Source: Paenibacillus xylanexedens | Lineage (GTDB): Bacteria; Bacillota; Bacilli; Paenibacillales; Paenibacillaceae | DNA length: 64,000 nt | Reading direction: 5' to 3' | NCBI RefSeq assembly: GCF_001908275.1 | Contig: NZ_CP018620.1 | Location: 620,001-684,000 of the forward strand | Part shown: positions 8,039-16,960 of the stretch, piece by piece | How positions within the stretch are numbered: the stretch's first letter is position 1 | Layout of the letters: each line of letters begins with the position of its first letter | Notes under the pieces: model-generated | The model's database searches: none | The model's input: the letters and a program-made list of their open reading frames with translations, nothing else | What the model was told of the DNA's origin: nothing | Program-made: the position numbers and the translations under genes

Positions 8039-10330
8039 CTAACCCTCTCTGGTGGAACGATCGGAATGTGGCTGAATCAGATCCGTCAGCAATTGGTCGA
8101 TCAGGCCCTTCTCCACAATATCATCGATATTCTCCACCGAGAGAAGCACTTCGCGCTCACGGGCTGTCGTTTTTCCCGTATGTTGCAAAATGACTTCAAT
8201 ATTACTCTTTGTATAAAAAGTAACGACCGCTCCTGCCGCAATATCACCATGGAAACCCGTCGCGGAGAAGAAACGATAATTGAAGCTGCGCAGCGTACAG
8301 CTAGCATCATTGGTGAAATGAACTGGAAGCTGAAGGGAAAGCCGCGGCATTTTTCGCTGATCCGATCTGGGTTGAACAATCCGTTTTTTCACATTACGTA
8401 ACATATCGTCATAAGCCGTATCCCACAGATTCATCTGCTCTGGCAATGAGTGTTTACGGTCGTAGATGATTTGCATGTATTGGCGGTTATCATTCTCATC
8501 AATCGGCTGAACCGTTGCGGAGTAACGCCAGCCCTCTCCATCCTGTTTCACATAAACGATGACTGCATCGAGGTTGGCCTCATATCGCTCGGTTTTGACG
8601 ACCAGAGAGATGATCTTTTGCTCAGCCAAATAAATGGGATAAGGGACATAAAAGGCAATACCTTGTTCGGATACATCCACCGTCTTAGCCTGATAACGCA
8701 GATTGTTGGCTTGGTCGTGAATCGTGACATCTTCCTGCGCCCGAATCCGCTCTGTCTCCCGGTACGCACGGCGGCCGATCATGAAGAACAGGGCGTAACA
8801 CAGCGCAATCATGTTATGAATCAGCCAGAAAATAATGATACTGCTGAAGAACAGCGCGATGCCGTACTTGCCATTCACATACCGAATCACGGCTGCAATG
8901 GATAGCAACAGCAAGAAGATATGCGGAAGTGCATATAACAGAGCAGACATCCATTGTCGACCGCTTGCTCTGCTTTTGTTGGTAACCTTGAATTTTTTCT
9001 CACGAATACCCAGCGTCTCCAGGAGAACCGGCCAGATCAGATAAGGCATGAATATGGTATCGATAACCTGACTCCAGCGCTGATTCCGAATATTGCTGGA
9101 CAGATATCGCATGGATACACTGTAGAAGAAATAAGAGGGAAGCCAGAATATTAAGATCTGCCAGAAGGTTGTGTTCACAATCTGGAAGTCGAATAACGCA
9201 AATAAAATAGGTGCCAAAATGAAAATCAACCGATTAAAGAAGGACCACCAGTATAAGAAACTGCTTAAGTAGGTCACTCTCGTCCAGAAAGGAAGCTTGC
9301 CAGACAAGGGTGCACGCGTATTCTGCAGGCTCTGAATGATACCCCGTGCCCAACGAATCCGTTGTTTAATCATGCTCTTCACTGTTGTTGTTGTCTGCCC
9401 GGCAGCTTGAACCTCTTGAGTCGCATAGGTAATATAACCTTCCTGCTGCAAGCGGATGCTTGTCTCAAAGTCCTCGGTGATTGTATTGAGTGGAAAACCT
9501 CCGATATCTTCCATGCCCTGCCGGGAAATGATCGTATTACTTCCTGTATAGGCTACCGCATTGGAGGCATTACGCAGGATGTTCACTTCTCTGGAGAAGA
9601 AATCCTGTTCATTCGGAATACCTTGCTCTGCATACAGGTTAAACTGGAATAGATCCGGATTGTAGAAGCTTTGCGGGGTCTGTACCAGACCAAGCTTGAA
9701 CTTAGGGTCCATCTCGTCCTCTCGGCGAGGACGCCATACCTCATTCTCCTTAATAAACGTGGAGAGCATGAAATAGGGTACCGTTTTCATCAAAAAGGTG
9801 TGCTGTGGAATCATATCCGCATCAAACGTTGCAATGAGCGGCGAAGAGCTTTTGCTCAGTGCATTGTTCAGATTACCAGACTTGGCATCCTTGTTTCCGG
9901 GGAAACCCAGATATCCCACGCCAAACTGTCTGGCAAGCTCCTCCACCTCTGGTCTCGCTCCATCGTCACAGAGGTAGATATGAACCTTCTGCTTGTCCGG
10001 GTAATCCATGAACGTACAGGCATTAACGGTTTTATATAACAGATCAACAGGCTCATTATGCGTAGTAATAAATACATCCACATCCGGATAATACTCCGGC
10101 GGAACGGTTGGAAAGTCGAGCTGTGTACGTTCTTTTTGCATCTTTTGAAAGAATAATTCAAAGGTTGTCAGTACGGTGACCGTTTCAGCCACAATCAGCA
10201 GCATACCAAAAATGACGTTTAGAACGCCTTCCCCCCATGGCAACGTAAAGAACGTACGCCATACCAAATAAATCGACATCAGGATCATCGTGATGACAAA
10301 AAAGATATTCTGCCTTTTTTCGTTTTGCAC
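8039..10330 (-). CDS. BcsA-like processive GT2 synthase with PilZ domain
   Basis: A 763-residue glycosyltransferase resembling bacterial cellulose synthase catalytic subunits. After two N-terminal membrane helices the GT2 domain shows CDDG (near 122), FDADM (near 180), TED (near 296) and the processivity motif QRIRW (near 333). Further membrane helices follow (about 355-530). Then comes a PilZ domain (about 530-640) with RxxxR in RRAYRE and DVSEQG, the c-di-GMP binding signature. A second, degenerate PilZ-like segment follows (KMPRLSLQLPVHF to the C-terminus). The GTG at 10330 overlaps the upstream stop as TAGTG and has AAGGAGG 11 bases before it, so coupling decides the start; the in-frame ATG at 10363 lacks a site. 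The polymer formed cannot be told from sequence. No bcsB or bcsC accessory gene is present. Confidence 0.85.
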   Translation of the reverse strand: MQNEKRQNIFFVITMILMSIYLVWRTFFTLPWGEGVLNVIFGMLLIVAETVTVLTTFELFFQKMQKERTQLDFPTVPPEYYPDVDVFITTHNEPVDLLYKTVNACTFMDYPDKQKVHIYLCDDGARPEVEELARQFGVGYLGFPGNKDAKSGNLNNALSKSSSPLIATFDADMIPQHTFLMKTVPYFMLSTFIKENEVWRPRREDEMDPKFKLGLVQTPQSFYNPDLFQFNLYAEQGIPNEQDFFSREVNILRNASNAVAYTGSNTIISRQGMEDIGGFPLNTITEDFETSIRLQQEGYITYATQEVQAAGQTTTTVKSMIKQRIRWARGIIQSLQNTRAPLSGKLPFWTRVTYLSSFLYWWSFFNRLIFILAPILFALFDFQIVNTTFWQILIFWLPSYFFYSVSMRYLSSNIRNQRWSQVIDTIFMPYLIWPVLLETLGIREKKFKVTNKSRASGRQWMSALLYALPHIFLLLLSIAAVIRYVNGKYGIALFFSSIIIFWLIHNMIALCYALFFMIGRRAYRETERIRAQEDVTIHDQANNLRYQAKTVDVSEQGIAFYVPYPIYLAEQKIISLVVKTERYEANLDAVIVYVKQDGEGWRYSATVQPIDENDNRQYMQIIYDRKHSLPEQMNLWDTAYDDMLRNVKKRIVQPRSDQRKMPRLSLQLPVHFTNDASCTLRSFNYRFFSATGFHGDIAAGAVVTFYTKSNIEVILQHTGKTTAREREVLLSVENIDDIVEKGLIDQLLTDLIQPHSDRSTREG

Positions 10331-11424
10331 TACAACTGCTTCCTCCTTGCTGCAAATACCCATCTTCGCTGCAATTGGAAACTGAGCAGGAACAGCAAGG
10401 CATCACAGACGAATTTCGCCAATTTCTCATCTACGAAGAGAACGGTATGGAATATATATACACCGGTACTGGACAGCAAGATCACCACTCCGCATAACGT
10501 TAGATAACGCCATAGACTGCCCTGGCTATCCTCCTTGCGGAATACAAAGTGTCTGTTCAGTACATAGTTGACCACAATGGAAATAACTCTCGCAATCACG
10601 GTTGCAAGCAGAATTCTTAAATAGTGCTGCTCACCCAACACGGGCCGCAACGCGTCGATCAAAAACCAGGCAATGCCCAAATCCACAACAGAACTGGCCA
10701 CCGACGATGAGATGAACCGCAGGAAATTGGAGAACAACACCCCCATGACCCGAGCACTATCCTGGATCGCTTTAAAATGAGTGCCTGCATTGCCATTCTC
10801 ATAAATGACTTGGATTGGCATGGTATGAATCGGTATGCCAGACTGAATGCACGAGATAAGCATCTGCAGCTCATATTCAAATCGAGTGCCGCGAACATCC
10901 TGCATAAACGCAAGTAACCCTGGACCGAAGGCACGAAGCCCAGTCTGGGTATCTGACAGTTTTTTACCATACAGCATGGCAAAAATAAAGGAGGTCATCC
11001 GATTGCCTAACAGGGACTTTGGGGGTATATTCCCCTCGCTGAAGTTCCTTACCCCGAGCACCAACGAATCCGGATGAAGCCTTGCTTCTTGGGCTATGCG
11101 GTATACATCTTCAGCTGCGTGTTGTCCGTCTGAATCAGCGGTTACGACGAAGGAAGATGCGTCGAATTGCTTCCCAATATACTGAAATCCGGTCTTGAGT
11201 GCTGCACCCTTCCCCTGATTTTCCGTATGTGTCAGCAGAGCACAACCGTTCTCACGAAGCTCCTCAAAAATCGACTGGTAGGCCTCGCTTGATCCATCGT
11301 CCACAATAACAATATTGCTGAAGCCATACTCTCGCAATTGCCGTACATAGGCTGGAAGTTTCTCATCCGGTTCAAGTGATGGAATGAGGATGATCGTTTC
11401 GCCGTTTTGTTTACCCATAATCAT
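10330..11424 (-). CDS. GT2 glycosyltransferase fused to GtrA-like membrane domain
   Basis: A 364-residue fusion. The first about 215 residues are a dolichyl-phosphate-mannose-synthase type GT2 fold (ILIPSLEPDEKL, VDDGS, NQGKGAALKTG, ADSDGQ, DTQTGLRAF). The last about 130 residues are a four-helix GtrA-like domain (FLRFISSSVASSVVDLG, NYVLNRHFVFR, LQRRWVFA). Such proteins transfer a sugar from a nucleotide to undecaprenyl phosphate and help bring it across the membrane, so it probably supplies lipid-linked sugar to the GT-C-like protein. ATG 11424 lies after TTGAGG; ATG 11418 is a possible alternative. The stop overlaps the next start. It is the first gene of the three-gene operon. Confidence 0.88.
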   Translation of the reverse strand: MIMGKQNGETIILIPSLEPDEKLPAYVRQLREYGFSNIVIVDDGSSEAYQSIFEELRENGCALLTHTENQGKGAALKTGFQYIGKQFDASSFVVTADSDGQHAAEDVYRIAQEARLHPDSLVLGVRNFSEGNIPPKSLLGNRMTSFIFAMLYGKKLSDTQTGLRAFGPGLLAFMQDVRGTRFEYELQMLISCIQSGIPIHTMPIQVIYENGNAGTHFKAIQDSARVMGVLFSNFLRFISSSVASSVVDLGIAWFLIDALRPVLGEQHYLRILLATVIARVISIVVNYVLNRHFVFRKEDSQGSLWRYLTLCGVVILLSSTGVYIFHTVLFVDEKLAKFVCDALLFLLSFQLQRRWVFAARRKQL

Positions 11425-11474
11425 CGTGATAAGCCTCAATTCGACATATTTCAACATTTTTTTTGAATATTGTG

Positions 11475-11503
11475 AGTATAACATCGAAAAGGCATACAGT
11501 AAA
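11475..11503 (-). promoter_or_regulatory. Putative SigA promoter of the polysaccharide operon
   Basis: TTTACT (11503-11498) and TATACT (11480-11475) are 17 bp apart on the minus strand, about 50 bases upstream of the GT2-GtrA start. The rest of the 320-bp divergent gap up to 11744 is AT-rich and shows no further gene or clear operator. Confidence 0.6.
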
Positions 11504-11744
11504 CGAATAATTTGTATATATATTGGTAAAAAAGTCGCACTTTTTATAAGCTAATTTATAGGTAAAAAGCACTAGGAATAGGACTGTGGAATGTTGGTTG
11601 TCTGTTCAATGCTATAGCGATAAATATGATGTATTCTTTCATTTACCATTTCATAAAATGAACAAAGTGGACATTAAATTTCATCTATTCAATCTGTAAT
11701 CCGATGGATTTACAAAAAGGTAGTCATGAGAGGAGTGCACAGGA

Positions 11745-13454
11745 ATGCCTCAGGAGGTTTTTGTTAATAGCGCATGGATCGGACTGCCCGTTGGGACCGT
11801 GGTAGGTCCGGGAATGATCATTGGAACTAATGCATTCGGTACAATTACAGAAGGCGTAGCTGCAGTAGCTCCCCAAGGAACCGTACAGGTAGCGGCTGGA
11901 GTCTATAATGAATCCGTTGATATCGATAAGCCACTTCAACTGCACGGTGCTCAATATGGGGTTGACGCGCGTACCCGCTCAGGTAATCCTGCTGAAGAAT
12001 CTGTGGTACAAAGCAGTACAGATTCAGGCATTTTCTTCCTTATTTCCAGCGTTGACAGCAGTAGTGTGGTCATCGACGGGTTCACCATACAAAACAATAC
12101 GTTAGGTACCGGAATCAACGCCAATGGAGCCCAGTCGGGGTTCTGGTTTCTCAATAACATCATTCAGAACAATACCATCGGCTTATACCTAAACTCGAAC
12201 GGTTCCATCGAATGCTTGGTGCAACAAAATCTTATTAACAACAACAATCAGGCAGGACCCGGGGGCGGAAACGGTATTTATTCCGATCAAGGATTCTCCA
12301 ATGCCCTCATCGACAATAATAAATTTACCAATAATCAGGGGACGATGACCTTATTAGGTGGTGAAACTACGGCCTTCGAGAATGTTATCATTTCTAACAA
12401 TGAGATTATTACGGATGGCGGAATTTTTATGCTTACTTGTCAAAACATCAGTATTCTAAATAATACGATTAGTAACAATACGTCTGACGGCATTTTTTTA
12501 TCGGGTGGAAATGATCGAATTACGATCTTGAACAATATCTTGCAATTCAATACGGGCAACGCAATTAACGTTCAACTGGATTTTACCGCTGTCCTCAATT
12601 CTAATATCCGCGTCAAACATAACAGTATCGTAGGGAATACGGTGGCTGGCTTAACTGTAGCTACAGGAAGTTACAATAATACAGCGCCGAATTTGAATCT
12701 CGATGCCACGAATAACTGGTGGGGCGATCCGAGTGGACCCAACGTCAACGGTGGGGGACCAGGTACGGGTCAAGCAATCATCGATCCAGACTTGGTAACT
12801 CTGTATATTCCATTTCTTGTTGAAAACCCGTTTATCCCAACTTCACTTATCGCCCCTGTCCAGAGACTAAGCAGCAGTGCAACGAATGTATATGTAGCAG
12901 CAGACCGTGATACAGCCGTAGCCGCTGCTAATTTGGGAACCGGTACGCTGGCTGTAGAGGTGGCCCAATTTCCGCTTTGGAGCATCTTAACGGAATTTAA
13001 TAATGACAATAATCCTGTATTCGGAGCCGTTCCCAATCCAGTTATAGTATGGGATGCAACGACAGCTCCGGGACAAGTGTTTGGCTTTGCCGCAACCACA
13101 GATTCCTTTACGTTAGCTGCCACAGGGGAAGTTTTGATTAATTTAACGGCATTCGCTGATAATGCCATGGAGGCACAGATCGATCTGGTGGACGCAACAA
13201 CGAATACCATTATATCGACACCACCATTAGGTGTCTTACTATTAGATGGAAGCATGGACCCCACACCTGTCGTTCTCGATTTCCCCTTCAATTGGCAAAA
13301 TATACGCTTTTATTCTATCCCCACTGGTCCGCTCCCTGCTGGCGAATATAAAGTGATCGTTTCCTTTACAGTTGTAAACTATCTTCAATACATGTCCTAT
13401 CCCGACCCTGCCGGGCTATCCTTTGTTGCGGATGTTTATACCGCAAGTACTTAA
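11745..13454 (+). CDS. Right-handed parallel beta-helix repeat protein
   Basis: A 569-residue protein. Residues about 45-315 carry repeated parallel-beta-helix rungs rich in N-N-x-I and G-I patterns (IQNNTLGTGINANG, FLNNIIQNNTIGLYLN, ILNNTISNNTSDGIFLSGG, ILNNILQFNTGNAI). The block closes with ATNNWWGDPSGP, a terminal motif common in NosD/pectate-lyase-like helices. The last about 200 residues are a separate beta-rich domain without known motif. There is no Sec signal peptide and no anchor, unlike most such proteins, so secretion would need another route or the protein acts inside or on spores. The start follows GAGGAGTGCACAGGA. Function unknown: carbohydrate binding or cleavage is possible but no catalytic residues are evident. 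Confidence 0.8.
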   Translation: MPQEVFVNSAWIGLPVGTVVGPGMIIGTNAFGTITEGVAAVAPQGTVQVAAGVYNESVDIDKPLQLHGAQYGVDARTRSGNPAEESVVQSSTDSGIFFLISSVDSSSVVIDGFTIQNNTLGTGINANGAQSGFWFLNNIIQNNTIGLYLNSNGSIECLVQQNLINNNNQAGPGGGNGIYSDQGFSNALIDNNKFTNNQGTMTLLGGETTAFENVIISNNEIITDGGIFMLTCQNISILNNTISNNTSDGIFLSGGNDRITILNNILQFNTGNAINVQLDFTAVLNSNIRVKHNSIVGNTVAGLTVATGSYNNTAPNLNLDATNNWWGDPSGPNVNGGGPGTGQAIIDPDLVTLYIPFLVENPFIPTSLIAPVQRLSSSATNVYVAADRDTAVAAANLGTGTLAVEVAQFPLWSILTEFNNDNNPVFGAVPNPVIVWDATTAPGQVFGFAATTDSFTLAATGEVLINLTAFADNAMEAQIDLVDATTNTIISTPPLGVLLLDGSMDPTPVVLDFPFNWQNIRFYSIPTGPLPAGEYKVIVSFTVVNYLQYMSYPDPAGLSFVADVYTAST

Positions 13455-13524
13455 CATGCAGCTTGGGAGGATCGTTTTCGAGTCTGATTCCCTGTGATTC
13501 AGAAGTCTGCGTATTGGAACAAAG

Positions 13525-13561
13525 AACAGCACGGGTGACTCCCACCTCGTGCTGCTCTTTT
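13525..13561 (+). terminator. Terminator after the beta-helix gene
   Basis: CAGCACG/CGTGCTG plus GGTG/CACC with a one-base bulge, followed by CTCTTTT. Confidence 0.85.
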
Positions 13562-13714
13562 CGTGAGATCCGGTTCTGTGATTCAACCTTCAATAAATTG
13601 CAGAGCACATCTATGATGATCGGTGAGATCCTTTGATCATAAATATAGACGAATGGCCGCTTATGCTGATCACTGATTTGAATTAGAATTACCGTAGAAG
13701 TCTGTTAAAAGGCT

Positions 13715-14446
13715 GTGATTCCAATATTATTCGAAAGAGACAAATGGTTGCAGTATGGCATTCTGCGCGATGAGCCCTCTCTCGCTGAACGTTTGCCAGA
13801 AACACAGTTGCTTGAGAAGGATACGTTAACGAAGATGCTTCTTCAATATCCCAGCGTTGTACTGAAACCTCGTAATGGCAGTTACGGAAGGGGTATCCTG
13901 TTCATTAAACGAAGCGGTGCAAATGCTTATCGTATTCAAAATGAAAATAACACAGTCACCATGAGAGACAACGAGCAGTTACTGGAATGGTTCGAACAAA
14001 CAATCAAAAGTGATGAATATATTGTCCAAAAGCGTCTGCAGCTTGCTCAAATTAAACACAGGCCTTTCGACATTCGGATCATGGTTCAGCGCAAAAAGGG
14101 TTCCTCGTCCACTTGGAACGTGACCGGTTCCTATGCTAAAGTCGCTGCACAAGGATACCAAGTCACCAATGTGAATAACCGCCCCATTCCAGTTCTTAAA
14201 GCACTGAGACTGGCTCGAATTGGAGATCGGCGCTTACTTGTCAGAGCGGAACAAGTTGCACGATTAGCTGCCAAACGATTGGGAGAGCATTACCCTATGC
14301 TTAGACAAGTTGGATTCGATATAGCCATCGACAAGAAACGGCGAATTTGGATTATCGAAGGCAATTATCAACCAGCCTTACGGCCTTTCCGACTTTTAAA
14401 AGATTCCTCGATGCACCGCAGAATATTATGGTACAAAGAACATTAA
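13715..14446 (+). CDS. YheC/YheD-like ATP-grasp protein
   Basis: A 243-residue ATP-grasp domain of the YheC/YheD type seen in spore-formers. Landmarks are VVLKPRNGSYGRGI (nucleotide-binding loop), YIVQKRLQLA, RPFDIRIMVQRK, GSYAKVA, VGFDIAID and the metal-binding end IWIIEGNYQPAL. It is shorter than two-domain YheC/YheD proteins (usually well over 300 residues) and starts close to the ATP-grasp core. In Bacillus these proteins are associated with the spore coat; the ligase substrate is unknown. The start is a GTG at 13715 with only a weak AAAAGG site; an in-frame stop at 13706 excludes an earlier start. Confidence 0.8.
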   Translation: MIPILFERDKWLQYGILRDEPSLAERLPETQLLEKDTLTKMLLQYPSVVLKPRNGSYGRGILFIKRSGANAYRIQNENNTVTMRDNEQLLEWFEQTIKSDEYIVQKRLQLAQIKHRPFDIRIMVQRKKGSSSTWNVTGSYAKVAAQGYQVTNVNNRPIPVLKALRLARIGDRRLLVRAEQVARLAAKRLGEHYPMLRQVGFDIAIDKKRRIWIIEGNYQPALRPFRLLKDSSMHRRILWYKEH

Positions 14447-14455
14447 AGCAAAAGA

Positions 14456-14489
14456 AGACGACCAGCCTTTTACTCATGGCCAGTCGTCT
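14456..14489. terminator. Bidirectional terminator between convergent genes
   Basis: AGACGAC/GTCGTCT with a short internal loop and GCC/GGC closing pairs. T-rich sequence follows on the minus strand (TCTTCTTTTGC) and a weaker tract on the plus strand. It separates the ATP-grasp gene and the small gene at 14531. Confidence 0.7.
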
Positions 14490-14530
14490 CATCCTGTTTA
14501 GTACCTGTTCTTGATATTAACCCTCTTCGG

Positions 14531-14869
14531 TTATTTCCGGCATTTTCTAATCGCACTTGTAACACGTGTCACTCGGAACTGATTTACCCCTACCTGTATA
14601 ATGGCGAACTGGCTGTATGAAGTACCAGAAGAGGTATACGGTTCAGCCTCAATATTTCCACTCGGTGTTCTAACCGTCGCAGTGATTCTAGTTACCAGGC
14701 ACACACCACGGCCGGAAGATCTCCAAGTCTCATCACGCTGAACACTATATCTATCGTTGCTACAAAAAATGGATGCATACTCCACTACTCCACTCGCATT
14801 AAACGAAGTCGAGTTATAGATCTGAACAGGGTCATAACCACTAGGTGCTCCAGGTCTTCTATTTCCCAT
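14531..14869 (-). CDS. Small conserved-looking protein of unknown function
   Basis: A 112-residue protein from ATG 14869, eight bases after GGAGG. It has no signal peptide or membrane helix. It is rich in Ser, Thr, Arg and Val, with a likely all-beta fold judging from alternating patterns (VCLVTRITATVRT, FAIIQVGVNQFRVTRVT), and two cysteines near the middle and one near the end. I do not recognise a family. It is transcribed alone, convergent with the ATP-grasp gene. Its good ribosome-binding site and codon pattern argue that it is real. Confidence 0.7.
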   Translation of the reverse strand: MGNRRPGAPSGYDPVQIYNSTSFNASGVVEYASIFCSNDRYSVQRDETWRSSGRGVCLVTRITATVRTPSGNIEAEPYTSSGTSYSQFAIIQVGVNQFRVTRVTSAIRKCRK

Positions 14870-14980
14870 TCTCAAAACCTCCTTTTTATTGATAATCTAT
14901 TAGATGCAATTAAATAGTTTTGGTGAGGTATAAATGTGGACAAGGCAGAAAAAGTGTGTTTGTCCGAGGGGCGCAGACAT

Positions 14981-15016
14981 AAAAAAGAACCACCCTTTCA
15001 TGTGCAAAGGTGGTTC
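14981..15016 (-). terminator. Terminator after the DUF4303 gene
   Basis: GAACCACC/GGTGGTTC stem, followed on the minus strand by TTTTTTATG. Confidence 0.85.
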
Positions 15017-15046
15017 GAGAATTATAGTCCTATTATCATAATCATC

Positions 15047-15607
15047 TTATTCTGCCGCCTCCGCCAACCATGCTTGCAACACCGGAGATTCTGCCCGATT
15101 CAAACGTAAAGCAATTTCGGTATTGATCTTATCCGGCGGCATGACTTCAACAAGGATACATACCGACTCTCGCAGTTGATTTAAGGCAAATATGCCTTCA
15201 TCATCGAGCATTTTCATCGCCAGCTCCATAGCGCTCAACCTCACATCCAACTCGCGATTCCAATCATCATTCTCCAGTTCCGCAATGAAAGGACGCTCGT
15301 TATATCGTTGTTTGACATCGTCAAAGTGATCATCCTGAAAACAACAATAGGGCGAATCCGCATACGACCATTTGATGAGATCCGCAATCGTGGAGACCGG
15401 CGTATCACTTTCCTCTGCTTGCCTAGCCGACTCCAACGCCAAAGCTTCCCACGACCAGGCAGAGATGCTTGGCGCATGTCCTTCGCCAGTAGTGTATAAC
15501 GTACAATAATAGTAACGTTCACCATTTTCAAAAAGAGTGCAAAAAGACGTTCTGGCGGCAGCAGCGATCTCTATGGCCAGTGTCTCTATTTCTTGCATTG
15601 GCTTCAT
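15047..15607 (-). CDS. DUF4303 domain protein
   Basis: A 186-residue cytoplasmic protein. LFENGERYYYCTLYTTGEGHAP, ISAWSWEAL and IKWSYADSPYC match the DUF4303 family, which often occurs near toxin-immunity and SMI1/KNR4-type genes; its own function is unknown. ATG 15607 follows AAGGGGA. It forms a run of three closely spaced genes with the small membrane protein at 15636 and the unknown gene at 15927 (gaps of 28 and 12 bp), so the three are probably co-transcribed. Confidence 0.85.
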   Translation of the reverse strand: MKPMQEIETLAIEIAAAARTSFCTLFENGERYYYCTLYTTGEGHAPSISAWSWEALALESARQAEESDTPVSTIADLIKWSYADSPYCCFQDDHFDDVKQRYNERPFIAELENDDWNRELDVRLSAMELAMKMLDDEGIFALNQLRESVCILVEVMPPDKINTEIALRLNRAESPVLQAWLAEAAE

Positions 15608-15635
15608 GATTGGAGTTCCCCTTTCCATTCGTTGA

Positions 15636-15914
15636 TCATTTGCCCCTTCGATATGAATTGGCTATTTGGACTAGATACCAGACACCCGCACCCACAAGGA
15701 TAGCAAACACTAGATTAATGCAGCCGAACACGATGAGTGACTTTGCTTGGCCTGGACCGATCCGGAAAGCGGTAGCGAGCTGGAAGACAGCCGGTAGCAG
15801 AAATGCCAGCCATGAGATGGTTATAAGCTTCTCTGTTCTAAAGCTCCACCACACTGCGCAACATGAGGCAACTAGCAGTACCCAGGTACAGATAAGCTTT
15901 AGGGCGAACATCAT
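15636..15914 (-). CDS. Small three-helix membrane protein
   Basis: A 92-residue protein made almost wholly of three hydrophobic helices (about residues 3-23, 31-49 and 58-82) with a basic C-terminal tail NSYRRGK. The ATG has GGAGGGGG five bases before it. No family recognised. It lies between the DUF4303 gene and the gene at 15927 in a probable operon. Confidence 0.75.
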   Translation of the reverse strand: MMFALKLICTWVLLVASCCAVWWSFRTEKLITISWLAFLLPAVFQLATAFRIGPGQAKSLIVFGCINLVFAILVGAGVWYLVQIANSYRRGK

Positions 15915-15926
15915 TTCGTCCCCCTC

Positions 15927-16544
15927 CTATTTGCCATGAATCACAAGACCATATTTACTGAATATCCACGATTGACTCAAGTCGTGCATTGCATCATGGC
16001 TTATACGCACAGAGGGCTTTTGCTCCTTCATCGCATCTGCATCATGGGCTGAGAAGCGAAGGGGTTTGGTCATTTTTTTGATCGAGTCTCTTATTTCATC
16101 GAAAAGCGCATAGGTTAGCGGCTTATGGTCCCGGATATCCTCATATATATAGTACTTTCCTTTTTCATCTTCCAAATTAACTTGAAAACCTTTCGGAAAT
16201 GAAAGCAAGATACACGGCAGTTCATCCTCTGCCCATTGTCCGTGATATGGAAAAGAAACCCCTTCATTTCTCACAAAAAATCCTGAACTTTCTTGATCCG
16301 ATGCAATAGAAATAGAGTAAACAAAGAAGGGATGGATGTCATCTCTCTTTTCTCCTGCCACAAAATACTGATAGAACGTCTGATACTCCTCGTACACCTG
16401 ATTATAATCATGCTCTGTTCGGGCAGCATTGGTACGATAGAATTGCGCTTGCCGATGCTCCAAAAGCTGCAAAAGGCTTTTAAACTCTTCAGGAGTGATG
16501 AAGAATCTCAGTTTATAGAATCCGCTATTCTTTAATTTGTCCAT
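15927..16544 (-). CDS. Hypothetical cytoplasmic protein
   Basis: A 205-residue protein without signal or membrane segment, rich in aromatic and acidic residues (FYKLRFFITPEEF, YEEYQTFYQYF, FFVYSISIA, GVSFPYHGQW). I do not recognise the family. It is the first gene of the small operon that ends with the DUF4303 protein. The ATG has only a moderate site (GGTGAGC). Confidence 0.75.
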   Translation of the reverse strand: MDKLKNSGFYKLRFFITPEEFKSLLQLLEHRQAQFYRTNAARTEHDYNQVYEEYQTFYQYFVAGEKRDDIHPFFVYSISIASDQESSGFFVRNEGVSFPYHGQWAEDELPCILLSFPKGFQVNLEDEKGKYYIYEDIRDHKPLTYALFDEIRDSIKKMTKPLRFSAHDADAMKEQKPSVRISHDAMHDLSQSWIFSKYGLVIHGK

Positions 16545-16621
16545 TTTTTTTCGCTCACCGCCCTGTTTAGAAATGTTATGCCATTGACCTTAGCAGTTCA
16601 GGTTTACCCACCGCTCTTCCT

Positions 16622-16645
16622 CATCTCTATCTCTATCTCTATCTC
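16622..16645. repeat. Short ATCTCT tandem repeat in a 416-bp gap
   Basis: Four tandem copies of a six-base unit lie about 78-101 bp upstream of the gene at 15927. The rest of the gap 16545-16960 holds the terminator at 16892 and no credible gene. Whether repeat number affects promoter spacing is unknown. Confidence 0.6.
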
Positions 16646-16891
16646 TATATTGAGCGTTAATTCATCCACATCTGTTCTTATATATCAACTTATATGTATC
16701 TTATTTCCATTATAGTGATTACCTTTCCTGAGTCTACCTACTTTACACCTGAATTTTGCGAATGAACTTTGAAAGGGTATCGAAATATCAGGATCATTGC
16801 GCCTGTACGCAAGCAAAAGACATACGTAAGGTGAATTTTAGATTACCCGCTTTGTGAGGATGGGGGCACGCCAACATATCGTGATCAGCAC

Positions 16892-16929
16892 AAATTAGCC
16901 GTACGGATGATCACCCGTACGGCTAATTT
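16892..16929. terminator. Strong hairpin terminator after ctc
   Basis: Perfect 15-bp inverted repeat AAATTAGCCGTACGG / CCGTACGGCTAATTT with an eight-base loop, about 30 bp past the ctc stop. Confidence 0.85.
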
Positions 16930-16960
16930 TGACTTATTCAGCTCTGCGAATTTGGAATTG

